Notes under the pieces: model-generated | The model's database searches: none | What the model was told of the DNA's origin: nothing | What the model saw: the letters and a program-made list of their open reading frames with translations, nothing else | Translations under genes and position numbers: made by a program | Source: Cyathus striatus | Taxonomy: Eukaryota; Basidiomycota; Agaricomycetes; Agaricales; Nidulariaceae | Length of the DNA stretch: 64,000 nucleotides | Direction: 5' to 3' | Assembly (NCBI GenBank): GCA_025738555.1 | Contig: JAOVFP010000001.1 | Location: 2,232,001-2,296,000, forward strand | Part shown: positions 33,021-44,761 of the stretch, one piece after another | How positions within the stretch are numbered: position 1 is the first letter of the stretch | Layout: every line of letters starts with the position of its first letter

Positions 33021-35990
33021 TTGCTGAAACCCATTTGCAAATATATTCTATTATTCAACGATACTAAGTGGGTGGACATTGCCTCTCTTCGAAATTTCAT
33101 CAAGGATAGAGGCTGCTTAGCCGAGTATGCTATTTCCATCTCGTCATCACCAGCTTCCTCTCCTAGGCTGTCAGGATCCCCGACTAAAGACTCACCTGTC
33201 AAACATGAGCCTGTGGAGCCTTTTGAATTGTCTATGTGCCTAGAACTGTTGTCACATTCAAATGTGAAGACTGAGTTAGAGGACTATATTGATCTCTCAA
33301 ACATTAGTCCACCTCCCTCAGACTTTATTGATCTCTCAGGCACTAGTCCGCCTCCCTCAGACCTTACCACTCAACAAGTCGAGATATTGGAGTTATCTTC
33401 TGAAAATGAAATGGATATTGATACCAAAGTCACAAGTCTTTTTGAAAAGGAAACAAGTATGTTTGTTCTACAGTTTGTTAGATTTCACTGTTGACAGGGA
33501 GTTAGGTAACCATGATGGAGGATGTCTTGATGACAGTGGTATGTGAATAAGTTACTTGTAAAACTTCGAGCTAACAGAAGGTAGATGCTGAAGGATTTGA
33601 TTCCAATAAGGACACATCATCAGAGGAAGACAACGCTAGTGACATTGAAGATGATACATTGTCAACAATCTGGCTGGATTATGATGTTGAAACGGTCAAA
33701 ATAGAAACTGGCCTCAAGTCTATTACTACAAGACTTAAAGTTCAAACTGTCGAGTACATGAAAGGTGTCCCCACAGCCTGGCCCATTCCAGATCAAACAA
33801 CGGCATATGTCCTTGATCTCAGTGATGATAAGTATCATCTTACTGACAAAAATGGCTGACTTCTTCCAGTTGATGCAATCATTAAGGACAAGGTATGTTT
33901 TATTTGCATATAGCTGTACTATCTAACAATCTGTGTTTACAAGGACAAAGATTCATGGGGAGGTACTAGCAGACAAAAAGATTCTCCTACCCGAGTTCTT
34001 AACATACTTGGGTCCAAGGTAGTTCTTTGCTGCCGGTCACGCATCAAATGTCAAGGTATCTGGGCATGTGAGTATGCTGACCCTGACCTTCTCAATGTTA
34101 CTCATCGAGTATTGGATCCAGACACAAATGAGGCATTTATTTGTGCTCAAATTGAAGCTCACAAAGATGAAGTGACAAGTGTTATAAAGGACACGACTAT
34201 GTAGGTTCACCACTCACATATTATGATATGTTTCTCATTTATATTAGGTATTTTCACGTTATTCATTCGCAATGGAAATGTGAAGTGAAAAGTCCATTTG
34301 GAATGACACTGTGCGATGGAATTCCTGTTATGAAACATTTAGCAGAGCCTACCACCGAGAAACACTACTTCATTGGTTGCAGTAAGTGAATGAGAAACTG
34401 CCGCCATAAGTATGAAAAAATTCCTACTTACATTGATGTTGAAATACTTGCATCGCTTTTTCGTAACGGCCATATTTCCATTTCCAACAAGCATGATACT
34501 AAAGCATGCCCACATATCATTTCATCAAGAATAGGTGGCCGCTTGAAATATTGTCATATGCATTCTATTTCAATATGATTCTATATGTGTATCTAACATA
34601 TAGCCTCCATCCAGCTTACACACATGTTGTTAATGGAAAGGCTGTGCAAGGTGTGATGAAGAAACATTCATGCGAAGCATACTGGACTATATATGTACCT
34701 GAGGATGAATCAATACGAATGGCTGTTGTTGTACATAAACCAAAATTCGCTCACAGCCATCCATTAGCAACAGACTCAAAGTTGACACTTGAAAGCAAGA
34801 AGCTGTACAAGAAGCTTGTCGAGGATGCTGGTGTTTGGGGTGCATCGGTACAAATGGTGGACAATTGTGCATACTATTTACCATAATTACTGCCATACCA
34901 CTTATTTATATGCAAATCAGCGAGCTCCACGAGGGTGAACTTGGATGGGAAGACTCCTTCACTGCATGATGATGCCTTAATGGACCACCGACGCAAAAAA
35001 GACATAATTAAAGAAGTAAAGAATCAGTATGCACCTCTTGGTCTCAGCTATCTTGGTGAGTACATATTGATTGAGTATGTAAGTCTACTGAGATAGCTAA
35101 AATAACTAAAGGTGTATGCGCAATCTATGAGAAGGAATGCAAGCTACCTATCAGAGAACATTATATTCATGGAGTTGATGCAGTTGGATCACAGAGAAGC
35201 TTCAATTAGCTGACATTGTCACCTTTTCAAACGTTTCAAACAGAGCTATTCTCGATTTCAGGAAAATGGTTTCACATGAGAATTACCAGAAGATCTTAGA
35301 CTTTCTGTACTTGAAGCCTGAAGATCTTCCTGCCTTTGACGAGTTTATTGAAGGTCTTGGTATTCCAAAGATAAAAAGTGAGTAATGGCTCCTCACCTCA
35401 ATCCGGATTTTAAATTATGCCTAATACTTCTTATACAGATTGGTGGTTACACAAGCATCAGAGCAAATGGATACTTCCAACCATTTTGCAAAGTATGTCC
35501 CACATACATCCTGATGCTTGGAAAACCACTCTGACTACAACGAATACTGGAGAGGGACAACACTATTGGACGACCACTCGAACAGGAATGAAGTTGCCAT
35601 TGTTGGAGGCAATTAAGACGTACGTTCGAATATCTATATCGTTGGTTACTTGGATCTCATGTCTATTCCAGAGTTGAAGAAGTTGACAAGGTGGTATCTC
35701 TCGAAGTCAAGAGGGCTTATGATACAGCCATAACTATTAGTCGCAGTAACTCATGCAAGCATCGAATTATTCAGAGTGTTAAACACACAGCTAGCTCGAA
35801 CAAGAAGGCATCTATTCAATGGATGAAAGAAGCTGAGTCCTCTGAGATTCAGCTAGAGATTGATGCACTGATGAACAAGAACAAGGAAGGGCAAGAACAG
35901 TTGAGGATTCTGCAAACACAGCTACGTGATTTAAATGGTACCACAACAAAGGTGGTGCAGCAAAAATGGCATGGAGACTCAACAGGATGA
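33021..35990 (+). pseudogene. MULE-like transposase-family gene with the catalytic core deleted
   Basis: Exons with short introns can be followed. First come acidic Ser/Pro-rich repeats (DLSNISPPPSDFIDLSGTSPP), then TIWLDYDVETVK..GVPTAWPIPD, and after an in-frame TGA (33857-33859) LLPVDAIIKDK. Next is DSWGG..RVLNILGSKVVLCCRSRIKCQGIWACEYAD with Cys residues, then RIGGRLKYC and KAVQGVMKKHSCEAYW. It then passes from a YAIYEKECKLPIREHYIHG segment (about 35110-35175) straight to MVSHENYQKILDFLYLKPED and NWWLHKHQSKWILPT..TTTNTGEGQHYWTTTRTG. Related Agaricomycete proteins, as I remember them, have a few hundred residues between these two parts, where the DDE core should be. A further TGA follows IGCSK. 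I infer a transposase-derived family, MULE-like with moderate doubt. This copy cannot be catalytic. Confidence 0.5.
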
Positions 35991-36610
35991 GTAAAGACCC
36001 CAAAGATCTGACATGAGGCAGCTCATGCAGGTACAGCTCCTTACCCTGGGTCTTCATCTTCTCCACATGCTTCTCTGTCACCCACAACAGTAGCCCCTGT
36101 ATCACTAATGCCGTCAGTCCATCACTCGTCTACACCAGAGCCTGCACAACTCACAGAGTCGTTGTACTACCCACCAACCCCAGAGCCCATGCAATGCTCA
36201 CTGTATCATCCACCAACCCCCAAGCCCACACAACCGTCATCATATCGTTTGTCAACTCCAGAGCCCCAGCTGTCAGTTCCCTGTCCAATGGCCCCCAAGC
36301 CTTCGTAATTACAACCTTACATGTATTCACATCAATGTCTTCACGTTCCTGAAGTCTTTACAACTACTCAGCCTCAGCTCACAGTTTCCAAAGACAACGC
36401 GCTTAGTGATGTTGTGAATACATTGCACTCACCCATCGTCACCCACAACAATGATAACATGGACACTTCAACCTCTCAGTTCTCGCAGCTCACAGTCACG
36501 ACCATGTACCGTGATCCTCAGGCTGCCTTATGGAATGATGAAATATCAGAGGAAGTATTCGACACCTTCCTCGTGCAGTATCCAAGCCCTGGGCAACTGT
36601 AGTATTATAG
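35991..36610 (+). other. Pro/Thr-rich tail region (TPEP repeats) of the preceding gene remnant
   Basis: A frame at 36108-36308 encodes five degenerate units of the type YYPPTPEPMQ/YHPPTPKPTQ. The next frame (36321-36602) ends EEVFDTFLVQYPSPGQL. They may be the last exons of the gene remnant at 33021, reached through introns near 35990 and 36310, but the joins are not certain. Confidence 0.35.
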
Positions 36611-37536
36611 GTACTTTACAAACCTCTATGTACACATTCTCTAAACAAATTTGAATGAGATTGTGTCATTTAAGCATCCAGAGTGACTAGAGCAACAATT
36701 GAGCTGAATGGGGCAGTGGGTATTAGTGACATCGGCGGCATCATTCCTTTCTTATTGACCATCACTACCTCAATTCATGGTCTTACCCTGCTTACCTCTC
36801 TGCCATTGTAAAATCTACCTAGTTTCTCTGAAGATACCAGCAATAGCATTCTAAAGTGCTCAGTGTTAGCAGTGGAGAACACTGAGACAGTGGAGTATAC
36901 ATGATGGGCAACAGGTCGGTATGTATGCTCTCGCAGATGAATGTTTAGAGTCATTACACCCACCAGTTTGCCATACAAGGCCATACTACTGTACTCTCAG
37001 CCCTACCATCCTCTCTCTTCGACCTCTATCTCTGCTGCAAGGCCCAATGTATTGCCCCCTGCCTGGAATTGAGGTAGAGATTATGCGCTTACATGTCTCT
37101 AACCCTAACCCTTTGTTTATCCTTTCATCACTTCAAAACTGGCATAAGGTAGCTAAACTAAATATAAGTATTATATTTTTGTTATGTTTTCCTTAACTTA
37201 ATATTGAAATATATCATGAGACTTAAAATAGTGCATGGAATAAATATCACCCAGGTGACAAAGATGAGTAATGTGTAAATCTCAGAAGTGTAAGTGTAAA
37301 ATTTCAATGTGTACAGCTGTCTTTTGATCTGTAAAGTGTCACATTTTGTCCTACCCAGTCCAGGCAGATGAGGAGTAGGCCTAAAGAGATCATAGATGTT
37401 CCAAAAATGTTTGACGTGGGAAGCCATGTGTGGCTGCTTGTACTTAGCCACGGACTTCTGGACTGTAACTCCGTCTCTGAGTGAGGCAATGGTCACGCCG
37501 TCTGATCAAGAGCGTGTTGTAAATTACAATGTAAAT
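36611..37536. repeat. Left flank of the Harbinger insertion, part of a low-copy repeat
   Basis: From about 37380 the sequence matches 22600-22740 (AATGTTTGACGTGGGA, AGCCACGGACTTC, AGAGCGT). Upstream of that no gene is recognised. Two tandem TAACCC units at about 37100 are too short to be telomeric. Confidence 0.55.
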
Positions 37537-37950
37537 TAAATTACATTGGATGCCTTTCTGTAGGAATCTATTCATGTCTTTTTTGAATAGATTTGAATAG
37601 ATTGCTGTTTGCCGAGATGCCGATTTTCGCTTATCATCGCATAGCTCAGGTGGGGCCTTTACAGACTTTCATAGATTTTGAAGTCTGGAGAGGCCTCAGG
37701 ACCCCTTGCCAGATTTTGAAGTCATGAATAAACCTCGCTAAAGCTCGCTTATGCCGCCTAATTTTCTTTGGCCTTCCTGTTATAGGTAAGATGACGTTAG
37801 GCTTATGGAAAAGGTACCATATGGTACCCTGGTCTGTTTCAGACTTCCAAGCGGTGGTTTCCATGAATTTCCAAGAATGCAATATACCACATATCATATG
37901 TGCTCCCTGAGTCCTTCCTTCTACTTTATTGTTTCTGAAGCTTCTAATTA

Positions 37951-39590
37951 ATGAATCCTCCTAACAGAACCACCTCACATGAACACCTTTACTCTTCAAA
38001 TCACTATTCTTCAGTACTATCAGACAGTCGCTCTCAAAACCCACTCAATTCCTACAGCCATAATGCATACTCAGGTTCAAATGTAAGTCTATGCATATTT
38101 TATAGGCACTTAGAGATTTACATTAACTACTGCAGAACTTTTCATTTGGGCCTACACTTCCACCATTATGGCTCCCTGAATCACATCAATCAACTCCTCC
38201 ACATTATAGCCAATCACGCATGCCCAATCCAACTTTCAATGCTTCTTTTGCTTGAAATGTTACTGCTCACACACCTGTTCAAAATATTGATCCACATCCA
38301 CTTTATCAGTCTCCAACAATCCCTTCTTTGCCGCCATCTGATGATGAAGATCCTGAGTTCCCCACTTTAGGTGAAGTTCAAGAGCAAGCTCAACAGGTTC
38401 AGGCATGACCCCAATCAGATACCACTCAAGCCCAAGCCATACCAGCCATTGAGGGAAATAAGAAGCGAAGGGGAAAGAAGAAGAAGGTGGAGGAAGCAAC
38501 TGTAAGCAAGAAAGGAGGTCGTTTATCAGGGTCCCATAATTTTGTAGCAGCCGAAATTCAAGAGTTGCTTAATATTGTGAAAGCAAGGTTGCTGAGCAGT
38601 GAAAATGGCTGGAAGGTTGTTGCAAAGGATTTTAATGCATGGGTGAGCAAGAACAACAGTGGGTATGAATGAGATTATATTTCTTTGAGGGGTAAATTCT
38701 ATCAGGTATGCTCTCTAAATACATCATGTATCAACTGAATACTACTAATAGCATTGACAGCTTGCTCAGGATGCAAAAGAGAAACCAACTGGTGATGCTG
38801 AAAGAAAGGAGTACTTGCAAACTGCATTGGAGCTTGAGGAAAAGATAACTAATGATTCCAGGCAAATTTCTATTGGCGTCCCTGGGTCTTGGCGCGAGCT
38901 AACACCGATTAGTTTGACCTTGGATGATGAAGACCAATCGGAGAATGAGAAGTCGAAGAAGATCAAGAAAGAGAAACCTACTCTCACACCCACCCAGAAG
39001 GTTATCAAGTCATATCATACTGAAGACACTGCTTCAGCACCCAAACCATCTAAATGAGTTTCAACTGCTGCTGTTACTGGTGCCCTCAATACAATGGCCA
39101 AGTTCTTTACTGCTGATTCTGTCCAGGATCGTGAACAAACTCAACTTGCAAACACGATTCAGATGCAGTCTATCATGAACTACCAAGCTGAGATAAGGGG
39201 ACTAAATCAATGAATTGATAGCCTTCAAGAACGTCTTTGTAAAGAGAGTAACTGAGCAACATGAAAGGAAATGGAGGCTCAAATGTACTGTAATATGTTT
39301 GAGATGCAGGGCCATATGCATCCTCATCATCCACATTCTCCATCACCTGAATGGGTTGGAGTAGGCTCACAATTCTCACCAAAGAGGTCCTGGCATGATT
39401 CTTCAAGAACAAGAACTCCATCTTCTCAGTGTTATTGGCACCCATCAACCTCTCCACACTATTCACACTATCAATTCCCTACCACACCCAGGGAAGTTAT
39501 TGCTACATCATCTCATATTACACTTGAAGATATGCCATCAAAGGATTTCAAAGTAACTGTTACACCCACAAAGCACGCAGAGCAAGTGTA
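37951..39590 (+). pseudogene. Harbinger Myb/SANT-like partner protein (ORF2), decayed
   Basis: The start chosen is MNPPNRTTSHEH, with an intron after SGSNV (donor GTAAGTCT). A Pro/Gln-rich linker and the basic patch KKRRGKKKKVEE follow. Then comes a trihelix-like segment: RLSGSHNFVAAEIQELLNIV, SSENGWKVVAKDFN and, past a TGA and an intron, a PTGDAERKEYL stretch followed by LEEKITNDSRQ. The end is acidic/basic (DDEDQSENEKSKKIKKEK) with a C-terminal region reaching about 39590. In-frame TGA codons at 38253, 38406 and 38670 interrupt it; the last two could each come from CGA. In Harbinger elements this partner brings the transposase to the nucleus and to the ends; here it would not be made whole. 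Confidence 0.6.
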
Positions 39591-40271
39591 GATAAATTAT
39601 GTACTCATTACAGTTTTGGAATGGCACCCCATCTCAATACATAATGAATAAAGTTTATTGATTTCAACTATGAGATGGAAGCGTGAAACCCTATCCCTAT
39701 GACAAACATCCCCAAACACCATATTTTCCAAGTTATCCCACAGTTCATCATCTTCTGACTCCTTCCACATAGGCATGTATACATTCCTTATTTGACTTAT
39801 TCCAACACAGCGAACACAGACATTTGATAAGTGGCAGCATATCGAAAGAAGCCTTATGCGCTTCTGTGGAGAACTGATGTCCAATGGGACACAAAGTCGT
39901 CCAAACGATCCTTGGATCATGTGCATACCCCATTCGGCAGTCTGTCAGTAAGAGAGAAGCTCATGATTGAAGTTGAGCACATAGCTACGAGTGATAGGAT
40001 CTGCAGGAACTTGATCACCTCCTTTCAAAGGCGCATGAATCTTCCCATGGATTGAAGTCATACCCTTCGGAAAACCGCTATCTGCAACGAGAAAGTATCT
40101 GTCTGGGACAGAAGTCTTCAGCACATCAAATATTGGACATGCAATGTGTGAGTCATGCCAACTTCCCAGAGCATTTAGCATGGCCATAAGTATTACACCT
40201 GCAGAGAAATACATTAGCTAGCTAAAAAGTGAGGGGTGTCAGCCAAATTTATCATTTAACAGCAGTGTTAT

Positions 40272-40300
40272 ATGATATCCCATATCATATAAGGTCTGAG
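40272..40300. repeat. Terminal hairpin, left
   Basis: TTATATGATAT-CCC-ATATCATATAA forms a perfect 11-bp stem with a 3-nt loop, about 40 bp from the element end. Confidence 0.85.
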
Positions 40301-40319
40301 TTTTATGAGTGAGGCATAT

Positions 40320-41030
40320 ACTATATTACAGGCTATTCATAAGTACTCATTACTTTATACTTATTATTATTGTGATAGTATTATGAGTACTCATAAGTAC
40401 TCATTACTCTATATTTCCTATTATTATTGTAATGGTACTGTGGGTAATCATAAGTACTCATTACTTTGTATTTCCTATTGTTATTGTAATGGTATTGTGG
40501 GTACTCATAAGTACTCATTACTTTGTATTTCCTATTGTTATTGTAATGGTATTGTGGGTACTCATAAATACTCATTACTTTATGCTTTCTATTATTATTG
40601 TAATGGTATTATGGGTACTCATAAGTACTCATTACTTTATGCTTGCTATTATTTTGTAATGGTATTAGGAGTACTCATAAGCACTCATTACTTCATATTT
40701 CCTATTATTATTGTAATGGTATTAGGAGTACTCATAAGCACTCATTACTTTGTATTTCCTATTGTTATTGTAATGGTATTGTGGGTACTCATAAATACTC
40801 ATTACTTTATGCTTTCTATTATTATTGTATTGGTATTATGAGTACTCATAAGTGCTCATTACTTTATATTTCCTATTTTTATTGTAATAGTATTAAGAGT
40901 ACTCATAAGTGCTCATTACTTTATATTTCCTATAGTTATTGTAACTCATAAGCACTCATTACTTTATATTTCCTATTTGTATTGTAATGGTATTAACAAT
41001 ACTCATAAGTACTCATTGCTATTACAGATT
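40320..41030. repeat. 57-bp tandem array, left arm
   Basis: About twelve units containing ACTCATAAGTACTCATTACTT, cited by its core CATAAGTACTCATTAC, then TTTCCTATT and GTAATGGTATT. The period of 57 bp is a multiple of three, so frames stay open and give spurious proteins of up to 178 codons. Confidence 0.9.
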
Positions 41031-41039
41031 ACTAGATGA

Positions 41040-41720
41040 TCTGCGCTTCACATATTTCCCACGCTTCGCATTTGTCACGTACTTCACGCGCGTCACGTTC
41101 GTCACACATATTCCCGCGCCTCATATTTCTCCCGCGCATTGCATTTGTCACGTATGTCATGCGCGTCACGTTCGTCGCATTTGTCACGTTATTCACGCGC
41201 GTCACGTTCGTCACACATATTCCCGCGCTCGCATTTGTCACATACTTCCCGCGTGTCACGCTTGTCACATACTTCCCGCGTGTCACGCTTGTCACATACT
41301 TCCCGCGTGTCACGCTTGTCACATATATTCCCGCGCTTCACATCTGTCACATTTGCTGCGCGTCACGTTCGTCACATATATTCCCACACATCATATTTGT
41401 GACAATTTTCGCGCGTGTCACGTCTGTCACAATTCTCCCACACTACGCATATATCGCACTTGTCACGCTTTGGCGCGTTTGTCACGCTTTGGCGCGTTTG
41501 TCACGCTTTGGCGCGTTTGTCACGCTTTGGCGCGTTTGTCATGCTTTCATGCGCGTCACGCGTCACGTTCTTTATAAGCGTTACGCTTTTATGAATGTCA
41601 TACATCTCACATCTATTTGTCATGCTTTTCATGCTCATCACAGTGCATTTGTCATGCTTTGTATGCGTGTCACGCGTCACATAAGTCACGCTCATCACAT
41701 AAGTCACATCTGTTTCTTAT
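41040..41720. repeat. TGTCACG array, left arm, with a short 19-bp tract
   Basis: Words CACGTTCGTCACA, CCCGCGTGTCACGCTTGTCA and similar recur. At 41460-41545 about five exact 19-bp units (TTTGTCACGCTTTGGCGCG) are in tandem. Confidence 0.9.
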
Positions 41721-42890
41721 GATTTGCACATGCATCATAGTATCATGTCTTTGAGGCTTTCATCATGCTTTCACACACATCATAAGTGTTACTTATGTCA
41801 CATCTTTGAGATTTATAACACATTTCAAGCATATTGTGCTTGCATGTGTATCATGATTGTGACATGTTGATGGGGTTCCAACAGGTCTATAATGAAAAAT
41901 GTTCTGTACATTTTATATCCAAGGAATCAGAGCACTCAGTGATGCCACATTTAACCCATATCTCATTACTTAGCTGGGTAATTCAGCCTCTTGCATTGAC
42001 AAGTTAGTCATTGATTCAGTTCCTGTATGACAATACTGCACATGACTATAGAAAAATGATAGTAAGTTTTTCTTAGGCAAGAAAGGAGAAAAGACAAAGT
42101 AGTCTTTCTGAAAAGAGAACAAGAAGAAAAGAAGGTGATGATGTAGTTGACACTAAATTAAAGAATAGAAAAGCAAGTAATGATCACTGAGCAAGAAAGT
42201 GATGAGAAGTACAGGAGGGGGTTTCATATGCATGAATGGATACTAATACTAAAAGAACTATGTAACATAAATCAGAGATGTGAAACACATGACAGTGTAG
42301 AAGTGTCATGTAATCATATAGAGTAAGCATACATGTGACTTAATAATGTGTGTTGAAGATATAAGAATAACCAATGGTTAATGCAAGAATCATGATCATT
42401 TAATGACTGAGACATATGAGTTTAATGTGATGTGGAATCACATATACTCACCATTCTTTCAGATTTGTTATCCATATGTAATTCTTTCAGTATATGTCCT
42501 TTTCTGTTCAGTTGTTAAATATTTCCAAAATATTCATTTCTATCATAATGATCTCATCATCTCTCATATTCAGACTAACCATTATAGTTTTTACTTTGTC
42601 ATTTAATTACATCTCTAGTTCTGATTATTAAACATCATATCATCCCATTTCCAAATTTCTCATGCTCTGTCAGTGTGGGTAAGCCTTCAACTACATATAC
42701 ACTCTACATTTTTCATTCTAGTTTCTTATTACTACCACACTTCTATAACTTTCTAATTGTTATTTTCTGTGTTACAATCTCCAATTCTACAAGTACATAT
42801 CATTTCATCTGCATATATAATTCACTCTACTATTAAATACTTACTCCACTCTCATGACAACTTGAATAGTGGTAGAGACAGAAAAATCTG
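41721..42890. other. Unique core of the GTGTCAGCC-type element, no gene
   Basis: AT-rich. No open frame above about 70 codons, no domain. It may be a remnant of a transposase gene or pure filler. Confidence 0.5.
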
Positions 42891-42899
42891 ATGGGATTG

Positions 42900-44035
42900 G
42901 AAAGCATTGTATTTGTGAAAAAGTTGCAATGCACTTGAAAAATGTGACATGCATGAAAAACACATGATGCATTTAAAAAAAAGACATGTAACATACATGA
43001 AAAGTGTGACATGCATGCAGATCATCACGGCATGACACGCCTCAAAGATGTGACATGTGTGACGAGTGTGAAATGCGTGACAAATAGATGTGAGATGTGT
43101 GACATGCATAAGAGCGTAACGCTTATAAAGAACGTGACAAACGTGACGCGTGACGCGCATAAAAGCATGACAAACATGCCAAAGCATGACAAACACGCCA
43201 AAGCGTGACAAATGCGCCAAAGCATGACAAACGCGCCAAAGCGTGACAAACGCGCCAAAGCGTGACAAACGCGCCAAAGCGTGACAAACGCGCCAAAGCG
43301 TGACAAACGCGCCAAAGCGTGACAAACGCGCCAAAGCGTGACAAACGCGCCAAAGCGTGACAAACGCGCCAAAGCGTGACAAACGCGCCAAAGCGTGACA
43401 AACGCGCCAAAGCGTGACAAACGCGCCAAAGCGTGACAAACGCGCCAAAGCGTGACAAACGCGCCAAAGCGTGACAAACGCGCCAAAGCGTGACAAACGC
43501 GCCAAAGCGTGACAAACGCGCCAAAGCGTGACAAACGCGCCAAAGCGTGACAAACGCGCCAAAGCGTGACAAACGCGCCAAAGCGTGACAAACGCGCCAA
43601 AGCGTGACAAGTGCGATATATGCGTAGTGTGGGAGAATTGTGACAGACGTGACACGCGCGAAAATTGTCACAAATATGATGTGTGGGAAATGTATGATGC
43701 ATTGATGCGCGGGAATATGCGTGACATACGTGACGGGCGGGAAGAATGTGACAAATGTGATGCGCGGGAATATATGTGACGAACGTGACGCGCAGGAAAT
43801 TTGTGACAGATGTGACACGCGTGCAGTATGTGATAAGTGCGAAGCGCGGGAATATGTGTGACGAACGTGACGCGCGTGAAGTACGTGACAAATATGAAGC
43901 GCGGGAATATGTGTGACGAACGTGATGCGCGTGAAGTATGTGACAAATGCGATGCGCGGGAAAAACATGAGGCGCGGGAATATGTGTGACGAACGTAACG
44001 CATGGGAAAATTGTGACAGATGTGACACACTTGAA
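42900..44035. repeat. TGACACG array, right arm, with an expanded 19-bp satellite
   Basis: The inverse of the left-arm array. Between about 43170 and 43612 there are some 23 tandem copies of GCGTGACAAACGCGCCAAA (19 bp), nearly all identical, against about five in the left arm. Long minus-strand frames through it (up to 508 codons) only reflect a period that reads in every frame without stops. Confidence 0.9.
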
Positions 44036-44044
44036 AAACGTACA

Positions 44045-44690
44045 TAATTCTATTAGAATAATAATAGGAAGCATAAAGTAATGAGCACTTATGAGTACAC
44101 ATAATACTATTAAAATAATAATAGGAAGCATTACAGTAATAATAGAAAACATAAAGTAATGAGTACTTATGAGTACATATACTAGTATTACAATAACAAT
44201 AGGAATTATAAAGTAATGAGTACTTATGAGTACACATACTAGTATTACAATAATAATAGGAATCATAAAGTAATGAGTACTTATGAGTACACATGCTAGT
44301 ATTAAAATAACAATAGAAAACATAAAGTAATGAATACTTATGAGTACACATATTAGTATTACAATAATAATAGGAATCATAAAGTAATGAGTACTTATGA
44401 GTACACATGCTAGTATTAAAATAACAATAGAAAACATAAAGTAATGAGTACTTATGAGTACACATATTAGTATTACAATAATGATAGGAATCATAAAGTA
44501 ATGAGTACTTATGAGTACACACACTAATATTACAATAATAATAGAAAGCATAAATTAATGAGTACTTATGAGTACACATAGTAGCATTACAATAATAATA
44601 GGAAGCATAAAGTAATGAGTACTTATGAGTAGACATAATACAATTGTAATAATAGTAGAAGCATAAAGTAATGAGTACTTATGAATAGCC
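44045..44690. repeat. 57-60-bp tandem array, right arm
   Basis: About eleven units with AAAGTAATGAGTACTTATGA and ACATACTAGTATTA, the inverse of the left-arm array at 40320-41030. Confidence 0.9.
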
Positions 44691-44730
44691 TGTATATACA
44701 TATAGTATATACCTCACTCATAAAACTCAG

Positions 44731-44761
44731 ACCTTATATGATATCCCATATCATATAAGGC
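44731..44761. repeat. Terminal hairpin, right
   Basis: CCTTATATGATAT-CCC-ATATCATATAAGG forms a 13-bp perfect stem, mirrored to the left one at 40272. Confidence 0.85.

Noticed and set aside
32645..33202. 185-codon minus-strand frame
   Set aside because: Overlaps the antisense of the following gene's first exon and has no recognisable features.
37100..37115. Telomere-like TAACCC repeats
   Set aside because: Only two units, in the middle of ordinary sequence.
40320..41030. CRISPR-like regular repeats
   Set aside because: Units are contiguous with no unique spacers, they lie inside a transposon arm, and the organism is eukaryotic.
40305..41722. Open frames of 178, 196 and 228 codons on the plus strand
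   Set aside because: Same explanation, left-arm arrays of the same element.
42852..44636. Open frames of 267, 301, 322 and 508 codons on the minus strand
   Set aside because: They run through 19-bp and 57-bp tandem arrays; the periodic products (for example ALARLSRFGAFVTLWRVCH) follow from repeats lacking stops in all frames.
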